Below are positions 47,905-60,611 of a stretch of 64,000 nt of DNA, in pieces. The position numbers and the translations under genes were made by a program. The stretch lies in the NCBI GenBank assembly GCA_946807835.1, contig OX327705.1, positions 17,514,501-17,578,500 of the forward strand. Direction: 5' to 3'. The notes beneath the pieces were generated by a model that made no database searches, was not told the DNA's origin, and saw only the letters and a program-made list of their open reading frames with translations. Position 1 is the stretch's first letter; every line of letters starts with the position of its first letter. This DNA is from Ailanthus altissimus (Eukaryota > Streptophyta > Magnoliopsida > Sapindales > Simaroubaceae).

Positions 47905-48900
47905 AAAATAAAATTTTAATTTTAATTACATTAAACGTTATAATTCATAATCCAATTTCAATTACATTAAATATTATAATTTCAAATTCAATTTTGATTT
48001 CGATTTCTATTACATTAAATGTTATAGTTTCAAATCTAATTTTGATTTCAATTACGTTAAATGTTATAATTTCATATTCAATTTTAATTTCAATTACATT
48101 AAATATTATAATTCTAAATTCAATTTTATTTTCAAATATGTTAAATATTATACTTCCAATTTTAATTTCAATTTAATTAAGTTAAATATTATAATTTCAA
48201 ATCCCATTTCAATTTCAATTATGATAATGTTATAATTTTAAATCTAATTACATTAAATGTTATCATTTCAAATCAATTTTTTATTTTTATTTTAATTACG
48301 TTAAATACTATAATTCTAATTTCAATTGTAATTTCAATATGTTAAATGTTATAATTTTAATTTCAATTACATTAAATGTTATAATTTTAAATCTAATTTT
48401 AATTACATTAAATGTTATAATTTCAAATCTAATTTCGACTTCAATTCCATTAAATGTTATAATTTCAATTTTGATTTCGATTACGTTAAATATTATAATT
48501 CAAATCTAATTTTGATTTCTATTATGTTAAATGTTATAATTTTAATTTCAATTTTAATTTTAATTACATTAAATATTATAATTTTAATTATTATTATATT
48601 GAATATTATAATTTCCAATACGTTAAATGTTTTAATTCAAAATTCAATTTTATTTTTAATTAGGTTAAATGCTATAATTTAAAATTTAATTTAACATAAC
48701 TGATATCAAAAATAAATTTAAAATTATAATATTTAACGTAATTAAAATTAAAATTAAAATTTGAATTATAATATTTAACATAATAAAAATTAAAATTATG
48801 ACATTTAATGTAATTAAAATTAAAATTATAATTATAATTATAATATTTAACGTTATTAAAATTAAAATTAAATTTACAATTATAATTGAACATAATCAAA
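47905..48900. repeat. Degenerate minisatellite with an orientation switch
   Basis: Units built on 'aattacattaaatgttataatttcaa' repeat many times with variation from about 47905 to 48690. After about 48710 the reverse complement ('ttataatatttaacgtaatt') repeats to about 48890. Three-base substitutions keep long frames free of stops, which explains the ORFs of low-complexity residues here; they are not genes. Confidence 0.8.
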
Positions 48901-48920
48901 ATTTACATATAACATAATTG

Positions 48921-49005
48921 CACTCACTTAAATAGTCTAGTGGTAAAGAGCCTTTAATGCATTCCTCCAAGAAGTGGAGATACCGAGTTCGATTCTCCCC
49001 TCTTT
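48921..49005 (+). repeat. tRNA-like SINE head
   Basis: TAGTCTAGTGGTAAAGAG (48933-48950) fits the pol III A box, and GAGTTCGATTC (48985-48995) fits the B box, at tRNA-like spacing. The stretch between does not form a usable tRNA (no proper acceptor stem), so this is best read as the 5' head of a tRNA-derived SINE inserted in the right arm of the foldback element. Confidence 0.5.
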
Positions 49006-51402
49006 TATGTCAAAAAGAAATATAACTATAATAAAATTTGTATATAAAAATATAATATTTAATATAATTAAAATTAAATTTAAATTTTTTTCATTCTTAA
49101 AAAAATAACCGAAAATTCTTATCTCGACTTAAACCCAAAACTACGTTGTTTTGACATTTTCAAAAAAAAAAAATTTGAAAGTTCCCGGTCTAACCTATCC
49201 TGACCCAATTTCAAATTGGAACTACTTTCTTGTCCTGATCGAAAAACAGGGATGAGTTAAGAATTCCCAAATTTAAAGTTGCCCACCCTTAACTGCACCT
49301 CAGCAGATTTTTGTCTCAGGTATACATTCTCTTGTAAGTTGTGTTATTTCAGAGGTCTCGAGACGCCTAATTGGTTAATTATTAATCAATCTGTGATAGA
49401 AATGTATTTACAGTACTGGAAATCACTTGTTTGATTAAGACCCAAGCTTCAACGTAACCCAATTATTGTCGCTGTGCAGCACTGAGCTTCCCTCGAGAAA
49501 TCTCATGTTTGGAATAATATGGGTAAACTCTGATTCTGTTGCAGTTGAATGTATCTGTTCCAACTGGCTGCTCAATTCTAGAATCCTTAATTGAAGTAAC
49601 AGTGCAATCAGGGGGCAAGGAAGATGAAGTCGGGCCATTTTCTGGCCTAGAGACAACAGAGATATTGAGTGTAGATGAATCTTCTTTCCAGGGAATGATC
49701 TCTGGTTGTGGAAATTGAGCTAGGATGTCGCTGCAGCTGACTTTGGAATTCACTGTAGTCAATTCAGAGAGAAAGGATATTACAAGTTTGTGTACTGAAG
49801 AAAAAAGAAGCATGGAATCAGAATAATATTATCATTTCCTAGAATTACACGGGATACTTTCTTCGGGCAGAAAACAAGATACCAGTTTTAGTCTTGTTCA
49901 GTTACATCATGATATTCATGACCGTGACATATCCACATACTGTAAATATACACTTAGTGAATCAGGTAACAAGTCTGCTCCATAGCAAGCACATTAATTG
50001 AGTTCACTACATGCAAATTGCATGGCAATTTAGTGAACAATTGTAACAGTGTACTATATTAGATACTGAACTTCTGCAAACTGCGGACATATCGGAACTT
50101 GTTTTACATAAGAACCTAAATGACTTTTGTATCAGATGTTGCAATCTAAAATGTAAATTCATTTGCACTGATCACATAACGATTTTGGAAAGATAAATAG
50201 CCAGCAACTAGAGTGCTGGTTATCAGCTTTTAAATGTCTACATGGCGTGGAATTCAACAATATATGAATAAGAAATGTTAAACTTTGCTTAGGGTATTTT
50301 CTTTTCTAATGCTAACAGGTCAACTGTCCTGATTAAGACTTCATTCAGATCAAAAGTGATTCTTTGACCAGATCATCAATCATAATTAGTATATTCTTTA
50401 AAGATTCAAGAAGAGTTCACCTCTACTTTCTTCAGCTGGCTCCCTAGGAATTAAACTAGGACTGAAAACCATGCGACATGTAGGCTGGACGTGATGATGC
50501 TGATCAGCAACAGTTGATTGCACACTGGAAGATGAGTAGTTAGCTTGTGCTTGGTTGGCAGGGGAAACAAATTCAGGAATATGACTTAGATTACCTGAAC
50601 ATAAAGACAACCTTTTGTCAAGTGTTTAGACAGACTTCATCCCAAGCAAAGTATAAGCATATGCTGATTTCATGTAACCTGGTGGTTTAACTTTTACTTT
50701 ATGTCTTCCATGGTCAATTGCTAATGCATATCAAGATTTTAATAGAAGCATAAACTAGAGAAGGACAAGAACTCAGCAGGAAGCTTTTGAGATATAATTG
50801 AGAGAACAGAAAGAAAAAGAAGCATATAGTGCTACATACGTTCCTTTAGCCTTATGTAAGCAACTTTTGCTGCACTAATCTCTGCTTGCTTCCTCGTCTT
50901 TGCATCTTGTCCAGTAAAAAACTCTCCTTCTATCTCCACAGTTGAAACAAAAGTTTGGTACATGAGCTTCACCAGATTGTTTCGTATTATAAACTGGCAA
51001 AGAATAACCCTCTTTCGGAGCCAATTCTTGCAAAAGGTTCTTGTAAAGACCAGAGTCATCCTGTAAAAATATATAGATATAAATAAAGTATATATAAACA
51101 TAAGAAAGAATGAGATGACCAACTAACAAAATATTCATCAATATTAACAAACAAAAGAATACTAGCCTCTTGAACTCCAGTGGGTGATAACGACACTAAA
51201 GCAACTCTTGCTGCCCCATGTTCAGCTTCCTTTAATGTGGGAAAAAACCCCAGGCTCTCATAAGTTCGTCCATCAATTGTGACCTTACACTTAAAGCAAC
51301 TAGCATGCGGAGGACTGTCTCGCTCACAAGAATACAACGGAAGAGCAAGACTGCTCCTTTGAGCATAATATTGCAGCTGGTTCTTGTACAGATGTTGCAT
51401 AT

Positions 51403-53152
51403 CTGTAATTCAACATATTAAAGACTATAAGTCGTATGATATCTTGTCATAAAATAATATAATTTCTTTTATTTACTTTTATTGCCGAGATGAAAACCAT
51501 AAATTACTGAAATGAAAACCATAAATCACATGTTATGTATGTAAGGAAAGAATAGGATATCATTTTATTGTAGACATCAGCAAAAATATTGATGGTGGCT
51601 CAGTTGGTTTGGTGGCGGGGAACCCTGACCTTAATGTTAGTTGGTCACACTGCCCTGCTCCTAAAACAGTACATCTGTCCCCACTCCACATTTAAATCAG
51701 GCATGCCACTTATCCTAATTCCTACCAGACAGCAATCCCCATCATTGATTTGGCATTGTCCCACCAGTAACGTAATTCAACTGAATACCTGCTAGAGCCC
51801 CAAAAGGTCAATGAAAACATCAAGATAAATTCTCAAACAAAGTAATTATACTAAACCAAATCTCAAGCTAAATTCTCAAGCAAAGTATTTATACTAAACT
51901 AAATCTCAGAAAAAGAAATTGAACAGACAAAATAAGTACCAATCAAGCTAAATTCATCCCTTCAAACCTGAAAGCATCACTCGAATTAAATCATGATGAG
52001 TGGGTAAAGAAGAATATGATTTACACCAGTTGAATAAAGGTAAAGAAAAATTACATCTTTTCTGGGCCTTACACCATGATGAGGACAGAAGAAGAGGAAA
52101 GACACAGAGAGAGATCAGATCAACTGCTCAGCGAGGGAGGCAACAAAGAGGAACCCAAATGGAAACAAAACCCTGACTCAGTTTCTACACATTACTACAA
52201 AAAAGACAATCCATCCTTACCCCAATCTCACCCCATTTTTCTTTAGTAGACAAAAGGCTTCCCCAATTGGTTTGGTGCTTCAACTATACAGACTGAATGT
52301 AAAGCAGTGCAGACACTGAAAATTTTCAAGTTTCATTGTATATACTTCCTTGATGATATTCTTTTACTTCTGTTCACTCATGTGAGGTTCAATGCAACAG
52401 CTTCAAATAAGATAGGGCATTGAAAGACAGGAAGATTTGATAGACCTCTTTTTGGACATTCGTATTCGGCATGAACTTGGAGCTCCATAAAATTATGTTA
52501 TTAGTTATTTTCAGAAATGGGGATATAAATGGCCCACCCGTTTTCTTTGTTTGCAATATATTGCTATCTCTATATTATTTATATTCCCATTCAACATTAC
52601 CATACACAGGATCGATAATTTCCTAGCATGTCATGGAGCCAAGTTTTACATATATCCAACCATTTGCTAACTAAAAATGATTTTTTATATACGTAAACTG
52701 ATAAATGGAAAGAAAAACAATCAAGATACACCATCTTTTTTAAAAACAATGTGCACCAAGTTGAACTTAGAAGAAAAGACTAAAAATTAAAGTATATCAG
52801 AGTCCAACTTTAGTTGAAATTGTGAAATAGAACTTCACTGAGATGACAGAAGGATGAGGATTATGAATCATACTTCTTTTTTCTGTAATAGCACAAATCA
52901 TTGTCATTAACAAATTGTAGATAGACCTATTCAAGTATTCATGACAAATGTTCTGTCTTTTCCCTAGTGCATCAATCTCAATGCCTCTTCCATCGTTCAT
53001 CTTTGGAGACGGCCATAAGAGAAAGTGGGTACATAAAATGCAACCATATATGCATAACCAATCATTACCGTGCTGGAACTAAAACAGCAAACAATGTAAT
53101 TGAAAAAACAAAGGAAAAGGAAAAGCGTGAAAACTAAAATTACTTTTCTGAC
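51403..53152. other. DRB-like intron 2, long, with a possible SINE remnant
   Basis: An intron of about 1.75 kb. Around 51585-51800 it is GC-richer and begins GGTGGCTCAGTTGGTTTGG, which resembles a pol III A box, but no B box was convincing. The rest is AT-rich. Confidence 0.4.
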
Positions 53153-53257
53153 CTTTTGATCCATAAACATCATTAACAGATGAGGTGGTTGCATTGACCT
53201 GAGTAGTTTGACCTGTCTGTTGTGCATCTAGTTGCACCGTGCTTCCACTTGAAGAAC

Positions 53258-54260
53258 CTGTAAAAATTATTACAACCCAGTGTAAAGGCAAGGTAAGGTT
53301 TTCAACACAAGCATGGTAACTGTGGAAACCCATTTCAAGCCCATTCATCCTCACCCTCATTTAAGAATAGGGTTTACAGAAATTATAAGTTTCCAGGAAA
53401 TGGAAGCATACCAAACCAAGTCAAGATCAAATAAATGTAACATTATATAGCTATCCAATGCTACATAATACCTACTATTTAATGTACATTCAAGAACACC
53501 ATGCATTAATGAAATCAAGACATTCTATACAAAAGATGAAATGAGTAAGCATTCTTTTGGAGTAGCTATCAGTAAAAAATGAGATTAAAATTTAACATAC
53601 TAGGCATGTTATTTAACCCAATAAGCAATATTATTTAATCAACACTTAAAATGCTTAAACTACGAGCTAACAAATACATCAATTTAGTGGGAAATGCCAA
53701 GAGATGAATACCATTTCTTAAATAGAAATTTTTACAATATACAGAAATAGAATATACAAACTAAAATGAACATATATACATATACACAATGTCCACAATT
53801 TTTTAAAATCTAGACCAGCAAACTTTTGGTAGGAAGGATTGCCTAAAAAACAAAAATTTGCACAACTTAACAAAAAGATTAAAATTTGTGGTTTTCTTTT
53901 TCCTTTTTATTTTATCTTTTAATAACTATTTGCTGTTACCTCTAAAAAAAAATTGCTAGTCTCCATAAAAATGAGTTGCATAATCAGTATACGGATTTTA
54001 TTTTATTTTTCTTTTTGGCATCTTTTAGCAGTTCTTTGTACAGAGAGCTGATGGTCAGTATTATAGCATTTGAGAATTATATGTAAAGCCTCACAATTTT
54101 TAACAAGAAGCAAGCAACTTGGCAATTTGATCAAAAGCAGTATATTACAATTAAACAGCATTATAAATCTATGGAGAAAAAAAAGAAGCAAAACCTTCAC
54201 AAAAATACCAAAAAAAAAAATATTAACTCATTTTTCTAAATTTACATTACTCAAAATTAC
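53258..54260. other. DRB-like intron 1
   Basis: An intron of about 1.0 kb with donor GTAATT (54260) and acceptor TTTACAG before 53257. No embedded gene was recognised. Confidence 0.55.
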
Positions 54261-54525
54261 TGCCAGAAGGTGAAACGGAGGTGCTTCGAAGAGACGGCTG
54301 AGGAGGAAGAGGAGGAGACAAGAAATGCTCGAAAGCGACTCCGACAGCGTCGTTTTGGGCTTCCTTGGAGGACTTGCAGAGATTCGGAGAGTCGAACGAG
54401 AGGATCTTAAAGGCGACGGTGGGGTGAAAGCGAGGGTTACGGTCAAGGCCTTGTTTGGCTGTCGTGTACTCCGACAAGTTCCATGATCGCTGGTGACAAA
54501 GTTCTTGTGGCTTTATGTGCTAATT

Positions 54526-55452
54526 TTTTTGGTCGTATTTTTTAAATATAATTTTTGGAACTAAAATTTTATAAGTAAGGAATTTTTTAAAAAAGAGTTA
54601 TTAATTATTTAATTATTAATTAAAAAAAATTATAAATTATTACCTCGTTTAATTATATATTATTAAAAGAATACTTAATAAATTTTATATTTAATAATTT
54701 ATTTTTTTATATATAAATTTAAATTTATTATATAATTTTTTAATTTAATTTTTTTAAAATACAAGAATAAGTAAAATTAATACTAATAAATTATTATCTT
54801 TAATATTAAAATTAAAAATAAAATAATCAAAAAAAATTTAATAAATTCTCATAAAAATATAATAATTATAAAAAGATATCATAACTTCTAAAAAAAATAT
54901 TAAAAATATATTAATATACTTTTATTTTTTATTAAAAGTATATTATAAAAATAAAAAAATATTATTATAGCATATGTGACATTATATAAATATTTAAAAA
55001 GTTTAAAAAGTTTTATTTTTAAAATTTTAAAATTTAAACTTTTGTAAGTAGAGGTAAAATAATTTTTTAATTTTTAAAAACATTTCTCTAATTACAATTA
55101 AACATTATCAAAAATTTTAAAAATAATTTGTAATATTAAAAAAAAAATTTAAAAGTACAGAAACTCAACCAAACAGGCACTCAAACTATTCTTCTCAATC
55201 TCTGTTTTGTTATTGTGTTTGTTTTGTTTTTATTTTTTAAGTAAAAAAGAGAGAGCCGAATTTAGTTAAATGGAATTAATTTTAAATGAAAAATTATCGA
55301 CAATACTTTTGAGGGGAAATTTAATACTAAAAATACAATTTAAAAATAAGTATTAATGTCCACTTATAAAATAAAGAAATATTTTATTAAAATTAACTAT
55401 GTTAGAATCCGTAAAAAAAATGAAATTATCTTTAATAATAAAATTGACTTGA
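54526..55452. other. Very AT-rich stretch upstream of the DRB-like gene
   Basis: Composition is almost only A and T, with no recognisable promoter or frame. Confidence 0.35.
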
Positions 55453-55768
55453 TAATCATATCCTTTATATGGTAATTTAACTTTTTTTTCTTTAATTTTT
55501 TTTTCAAATTAATAATATCACTAATTTTTAACAATATTATCACATATTTATTATTCTAAAAAATTTCTCCAAATCAATTACCATACGTCATCATAAAATC
55601 CTTAACAATATAATCATATCCTTTATATGATAATTTAACTTTTTTTTCTTTAATTTTTTTTTCAAATTAATAATATCACTAATTTTTAACAATATTATCA
55701 CATATTTATTATTCTAAAAAATTTCTCCAAATCAATTACCATACGTCATCATAAAATCCTTAACAATA
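55453..55768. repeat. 158-bp tandem duplication, two copies
   Basis: Copies at 55453-55610 and 55611-55768 start 'taatcatatcctttatat' and are nearly identical (one clear G/A difference soon after the start). A few bases of a third unit follow at 55769. Confidence 0.92.
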
Positions 55769-57279
55769 TAATCATCGGCATTCACAAATCAAAAAAAAAA
55801 ATTCAAAAATTTTTATACAAAATATTCAAGATTAATCCCACGATATTATATTAATAATTTTTTTAGAATAATTCCAAATCTCAAAATTAATCCAACAATA
55901 TTAAATAGAAAAACAATTGACACTACAATTCACCACAAGTCAATTTCAACAACTGTAATTAAAAAACAATACCACCCAAAATAAAATTGGTAACCAAAGC
56001 GAGGTTGCTACAACAGCTAAGGATGTGCACGACCAAGCCAGGTCATTGCAGTGGTGCGCTCATGGCAGGAACTGGTTTGATTATGGTGGGGGCGACATAC
56101 TTGTGACTACGATATGCTTGGTGATTAAAAAAAACTTAGGGTATACATATGAGATTGAGATAATGAAGAGAAAAAAAGAAAATTTTAGGGTTTTTAAAAT
56201 TCTTATTTAATATAAATTTAATTAAATTAATTATATAAATATTATTTTATTTTATTACCTTTTTTCTATTAATTTTAATAAAAAATTCTTTGGTTAGGCC
56301 TTTTTGCTTTTTTTTACACAAGTCGATATTCTTGATATTATGTTTTATCTTAAAGGTATTGTTACAATTATTTCAATCTAAATTTATTATTTATTTATAT
56401 TAAAATATAGATATATTATTATAAATACCCTCAAGATAAAGCTTAATATCAATAACACCCACTAGTTTGTAAAATAGACGGTAATATCTAGCCGTTATAG
56501 AATTTTTTGTTAAAGTTAACTAAGAAAATTGTATTATCGTCATTTCAATATTATATTGTCCAAACACCCCTTATCTCATGTCCAAATACCCTTATCCTTG
56601 TGTCCAAATATTCTTATTTTTATATCTAAATATATTTATCTATATATCCAAACACTCCTTAAAAACTCTAAATTTTTAAATTTTTTATTTTTCAAACACC
56701 TCAAATTTTAATGTTTAAAAAATAAAGCATTTTTTTAGTAGCGATGTTGAAACAGCTTTCTTGAACCCAAACACTTCTTCTTATTTCAATGCATTTTTAC
56801 AAAAAGCTTGAACCCAAAAAATAGCATTCAAATAACTTTTAGTAGTGGTTGTTGTGATGACATTTTAAGGTAGTCGGATTTTGATGGCAATGAAAGGCTT
56901 TCAATAGTGGTCATTTCTGGTGGCAATTAGGAATGATTCGTGTGGTTCTCAACCTTGGTTTATGATAGTGACGGTTGGGTTTGAACGGTCAACAACGTCT
57001 GACTTGAATGGTGGTAGATCATAGGTAAAATATGACGGTGGACCGATGATAATGGGCGGCTAGTTGGGAACAACTTGGTGCCATCGATTTATAGTTCCAA
57101 ATAAATCTTAAGTTTGATATGGTGACTCCAGATCAGAGCAGAGAGTGAAAATGCAAAGGCAAGTGAGGTGAATTTTGCATGGCAAGGTTTATGGATTGTG
57201 CAAAATAACTCTTCAGCTATTAGAAACCTTCTTACACTATGGTGTCCACTCATCTTCTCTCTCACCTTGATTGCTTAAA
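55769..57279. other. Spacer without recognised genes
   Basis: AT-rich, with a short frame at 56025-56210 (residues such as RNWFDYGGGDILVTT) that has no known match, and a GC-richer patch at 56850-57120 without a usable frame. The left end of Tat element T2 must lie near 57240-57290 but shows no LTR. Confidence 0.35.
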
Positions 57280-57760
57280 AAAACTCAAAACACTTATCAG
57301 TGGCTTTAGAAATGAACATGTTCAGCGTGGTAATTCTACTGGTCATTCTTTGGATCTCTTTGACTGTGCTCAGTGATTTCATCTCGAGGATGGCATTGAT
57401 TTTGTCCGAATTGGCTTTGTTATCCCTCTAGTTCACCATGACTTTGAAATACCTCTATAACTCAATCCTGAACATACACGTCTCAGGATTAAGCTTTATG
57501 TTTTTCTCCCTTAGGATCTCAAAGGACTTCCCGAGCTATTCTACATGGTCCTCGGATTCATCCATTTAGTGATCATGTCGTTTACGTAGACTTTCCTGCT
57601 CTACCAATCAGTAGCTTGAATAAGCGATTGACTAGCCTCTAAATGTGGCTCCAGCATTCTTAAAGTCGAATGATATAACTTTATAGCAATAAGTCCTTTA
57701 GTAGATGATGAATGAAGTCTTCTCTTAGTCTAAAGGGAACATTTTGATTCGGTTTTATTG
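57280..57760 (-). pseudogene. T2 reverse transcriptase, second part
   Basis: Minus strand: EKTSFI and YCYKVISFDFKNAGATF (about 57690-57640), then YVNDMITKWMNP (near 57590; the YxDD active-site motif is YVND), then ETCMFRIEL, INAILEMKSLSTVKEIQ, and ITTLNMFISKATDKCFEFF at 57280. It continues the frame cut at 60607. The first Asp of the active-site pair is Asn. Confidence 0.72.
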
Positions 57761-57765
57761 GCGCT

Positions 57766-60606
57766 AGTGTTTATGTGCTATTTCAATATTGTATAAATAT
57801 TAATTGTTAATATTGATACAATAAACATTTCAAATATAATCATTAATATTAAATACATATATAGTATAATACTTATAACATTACAGACATTATATAATCT
57901 GAAGGAGTTGAGAGCTAGTCTAAAAAAGTTTAGACCAGTGCTAAGAGTTAGCAACGCTGAGAGTTATAAATGCTAAAAATTAACACTACTAAGAGTTAGT
58001 AGATTATAAGAGTCGGCGATATCTAAGGAGTTAAAGCCTTGTCTGAAATGAGATAAAGATCTCAGAGTATACTAGTGATGACATAGTTGCAAAGAGTTAC
58101 AATAGGTGCTAGAAAATGTCATTATGCAAGTATGTTCTCAAACACTATATTCCTGATCTATTTTTATCGATGCGGGTCTATCAGTGAATATCATTTTATA
58201 TAAATCAATATATGTTTACATCTGCAAAGTATAGATGGTTGTTTTTAGTTGACCATGAGCTTAGAGTCAGCAATATCTAAGGAGTTGGAGCCTTGTCTGA
58301 AACGGGACAAAGACTTGAAAGTATACTAGTAATGACATAGTTGCAAAGAGTTGTAATAGATGCTAGAAAATATCATTATGCAAGTATATTCTTAAACACT
58401 ATGTTCCTGATCTATTTCATTGATGTGGGTCTATCGATGAATACCTTTTTATATAGATCAGTATATGTTTATATCTGCAGAGTATAAATGGTTATTCTTA
58501 GTTGACCATGAGCTTAGAGCTCCTACCAGCATGTGGGTATTCGGTCAAAATTGAATATTAGACAGACTCACAATGACATTAATGACATCCTATAAAGCCG
58601 TCAATGATAAGTCCTCTTGAGTTGAGTAGTATTTGTGATCATTTGACCTGAGCATCATAGTGGGTTTGAGACTAATCCATCATGCTTTGGTTCTACTCAT
58701 GTTAGAGACCTTTTATGGTCTGAAAGCTAGGTGTTGCTAGGTATAGTTCAATGCTTGAGTTGAGTAATATTCGTGATCATTTGACCTGAGCATCATGATG
58801 GGCTTGATACTAATCCATCATGCTTTGGTTCCACTCATGTTGGAGACTTTTCATGGTCTGAACACTGGGTGTCGCTAGGTATGGTTCGATGCTCATAGAA
58901 TTCGGTGTATGTAAATATGAGATCTGTCAGCTCTTTTAAAGGAGTTGTATATCCTGATACTCTCATAATTGTATTGTAAAAACTCTTTTGGCCAAAAGTA
59001 GTATCCCCGAAAAAGACTTTTTTGTAGGATTAAACAATATCGCAAATGAGTTTGCAGATATTATTTTTCAAAATACAAATCTGGATATGTGTTCGTGGAT
59101 GAGCATATGAGAATTTGACGATACTGATCTATATTCCCATTTTTCAAAATATAGGTGACGAAAAGATTATACGTATGCATTATTACCTCAGCTTGTATGG
59201 CCTAACGCACTGATTTATAATATCTGTTACGTGTACGTGGGGAATCAGTCACGGACTCATAGAATAGTTTCATTTGACGAATCAAACGTGGACTTAAGGA
59301 GTCCCGCAATATAAAGTGTACTCATTGTGTATTAGAGCAGCGTACTAGATTGAATTGTTTAATCTAACAATTTTTAACAAAATCGAATATGTGTTTCAAA
59401 AACCCTCAGGATGCGCATATGTCAAAACTTAAATGCTTAGTGTGTTAGTTAGTTGACAATTATTATTGACCAATTAAATGTTGACACGTGACATATAGTG
59501 ACATTTGGGTTAAGTTGACTCAAATGTATAGTAAGGTGAAACTTATCTTGGGATAATTTGGTAACCAAGAAAAGGCTTAAGAGCAATTTCATTTAATTGA
59601 TTATTTTATTATTAAATAATTAAATTATTTATTTAATTGTTAAATAAATAACTAACTTAATTATAATTAAAAGAGTTAATTAGATTTTTTGGATTATTTA
59701 ATAATTAAACAAATTTAAATTTAACCTAGATTAATAGTTAAACTATGATTAAGTTAATCAAAATATCTAAGTTTACTTAATTGTTAAATTAAATTCTAAC
59801 CTAATTTTAATTAATTCTAAACTCATGGATTAGGTTAATATATAAAGTGGAATATGAAACAACTTTCTCTCTTTAAGTCTTTGCTTCTTAGGTGGACGGC
59901 AAGTGAGAAAGTTAAACAAAAAAGTCTAAAGTTGGTTTTTAATTAATCATCTCTTCTTTTTTTTATAATTGGAGCAAATAATGAGAATGAATTCATTTTA
60001 TGAAATTGAAAGTGTGTTGGTCGGCTATGAGATAGAGAAAGATAAAGTTTTTTTTTTATATTTTAAGCGTTAAAATTACTTTAGAAAAAGCTTGAGAACT
60101 ATTTATCATCTTTTTTAAAATAAGGCCACTATTAAAGTTTTGAATTTGAATTTTTTGTTATTTAATTATTAAAAATAAGAATTAAATTCATAACTTGATA
60201 AATAATTTAAGTGTTAGACTATAGAGATTAAGAGTTAACTTAAGGTTTAAAACTAATTTTAAAAATTAAAACTGCTATTTTAGCGACTTAAGTTCATTCT
60301 GTTGAGTCTTAAAATTATCAATGGGTTCATTTCGGGTGATACTCTAACTTATACCATTTTAAAGGTTTGCAAGATGATTATTCTCAATTTTGGTGTTAAT
60401 GCGATTAATGTCTGTTTAATTTCATTAATATAATAAAATACAAAATCTATTGTGTTCGTTGTTTAAGAAATTAGATTTCTAACTTCCGCTACGCATGTTT
60501 ATGTATGAGATACATAGATTACATATACATATTGTATGTGATGCGTATTTATGAATAATGGACACAAATATCATATGTATACGCCCAATTGTAATCGACA
60601 CCAAAT
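57766..60606 (+). mobile_element. Family R repeat copy E (probable solo LTR)
   Basis: Inserted exactly inside T2 RT. The 5-mer GGTTT flanks it (57761-57765 and 60607-60611). It starts TATTGGCGC and ends CACCAAAT, so its ends are slightly decayed from TG...CA. It is 2841 bp, longer than the other copies. An internal block of about 240 bases around 57960-58250 is repeated at about 58260-58510, and another around 58620-58730 is repeated at about 58750-58860, which accounts for much of the extra length. Confidence 0.82.
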
Positions 60607-60611
60607 GGTTT

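Larger units (their letters stand above)
47620..49291. mobile_element. Foldback hAT-like non-autonomous element with minisatellite arms
   Basis: The termini are inverted: TAGGGGTGGGCA at the left and TGCCCACCCTTA at the right. The flanking 8-mers ATTGCACT (47612-47619) and ACTGCACC (49292-49299) agree at six of eight positions with only C/T differences. That fits an aged 8-bp target duplication, as made by hAT transposases. Inverted similarity continues inward ('gtgtcaaaacgacgt' near 47821 against the reverse of 'acgttgttttgacat' near 49143). The middle is a minisatellite on one strand up to about 48690 and on the other strand after it. There is no transposase. Confidence 0.68.
49435..54525 (-). 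pseudogene. DRB-type double-stranded-RNA-binding protein gene, six exons, probably dead
   Basis: Exons on the minus strand are about 54525-54261, 53257-53153, 51402-51167, 51060-50840, 50594-50421 and 49752-49435. Three dsRNA-binding motifs are seen: one in exon 1 (SWNLSEYTT...LCKSSKEAQNDAVGVAFEHF), one in exon 3 (LYKNQLQYYAQRSSLALPLY...KEAEHGAARVAL), and one in exon 4 (LYKNLLQELAPKEGYSLPVY...RKQAEISAAKVAY). Exons 5-6 encode a Ser/Pro/Gln-rich tail ending in a conserved NRIRVYP block. Exon phases match at each join. Such proteins partner Dicer-like enzymes in small-RNA biogenesis. Defects: codon 1 is not ATG and codon 2 is TAG; a +1 frameshift in exon 4 (CCAAACTTTT, near 50957) and another in exon 6 (near 49520); the exon 3 donor is GC. 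Sequencing error could explain single indels but hardly all defects. Confidence 0.8.

Noticed and set aside
47994..48899. Long frames of Asn/Ile/Ser- or Asn/Phe/Tyr-rich low-complexity protein on both strands
   Set aside because: They come from the minisatellite, whose unit length keeps frames open by chance; no start context, domain or splice signals.
51585..51800. Possible SINE or tRNA in DRB-like intron 2
   Set aside because: Only an A-box-like word is present; no B box at proper spacing and no tRNA fold.
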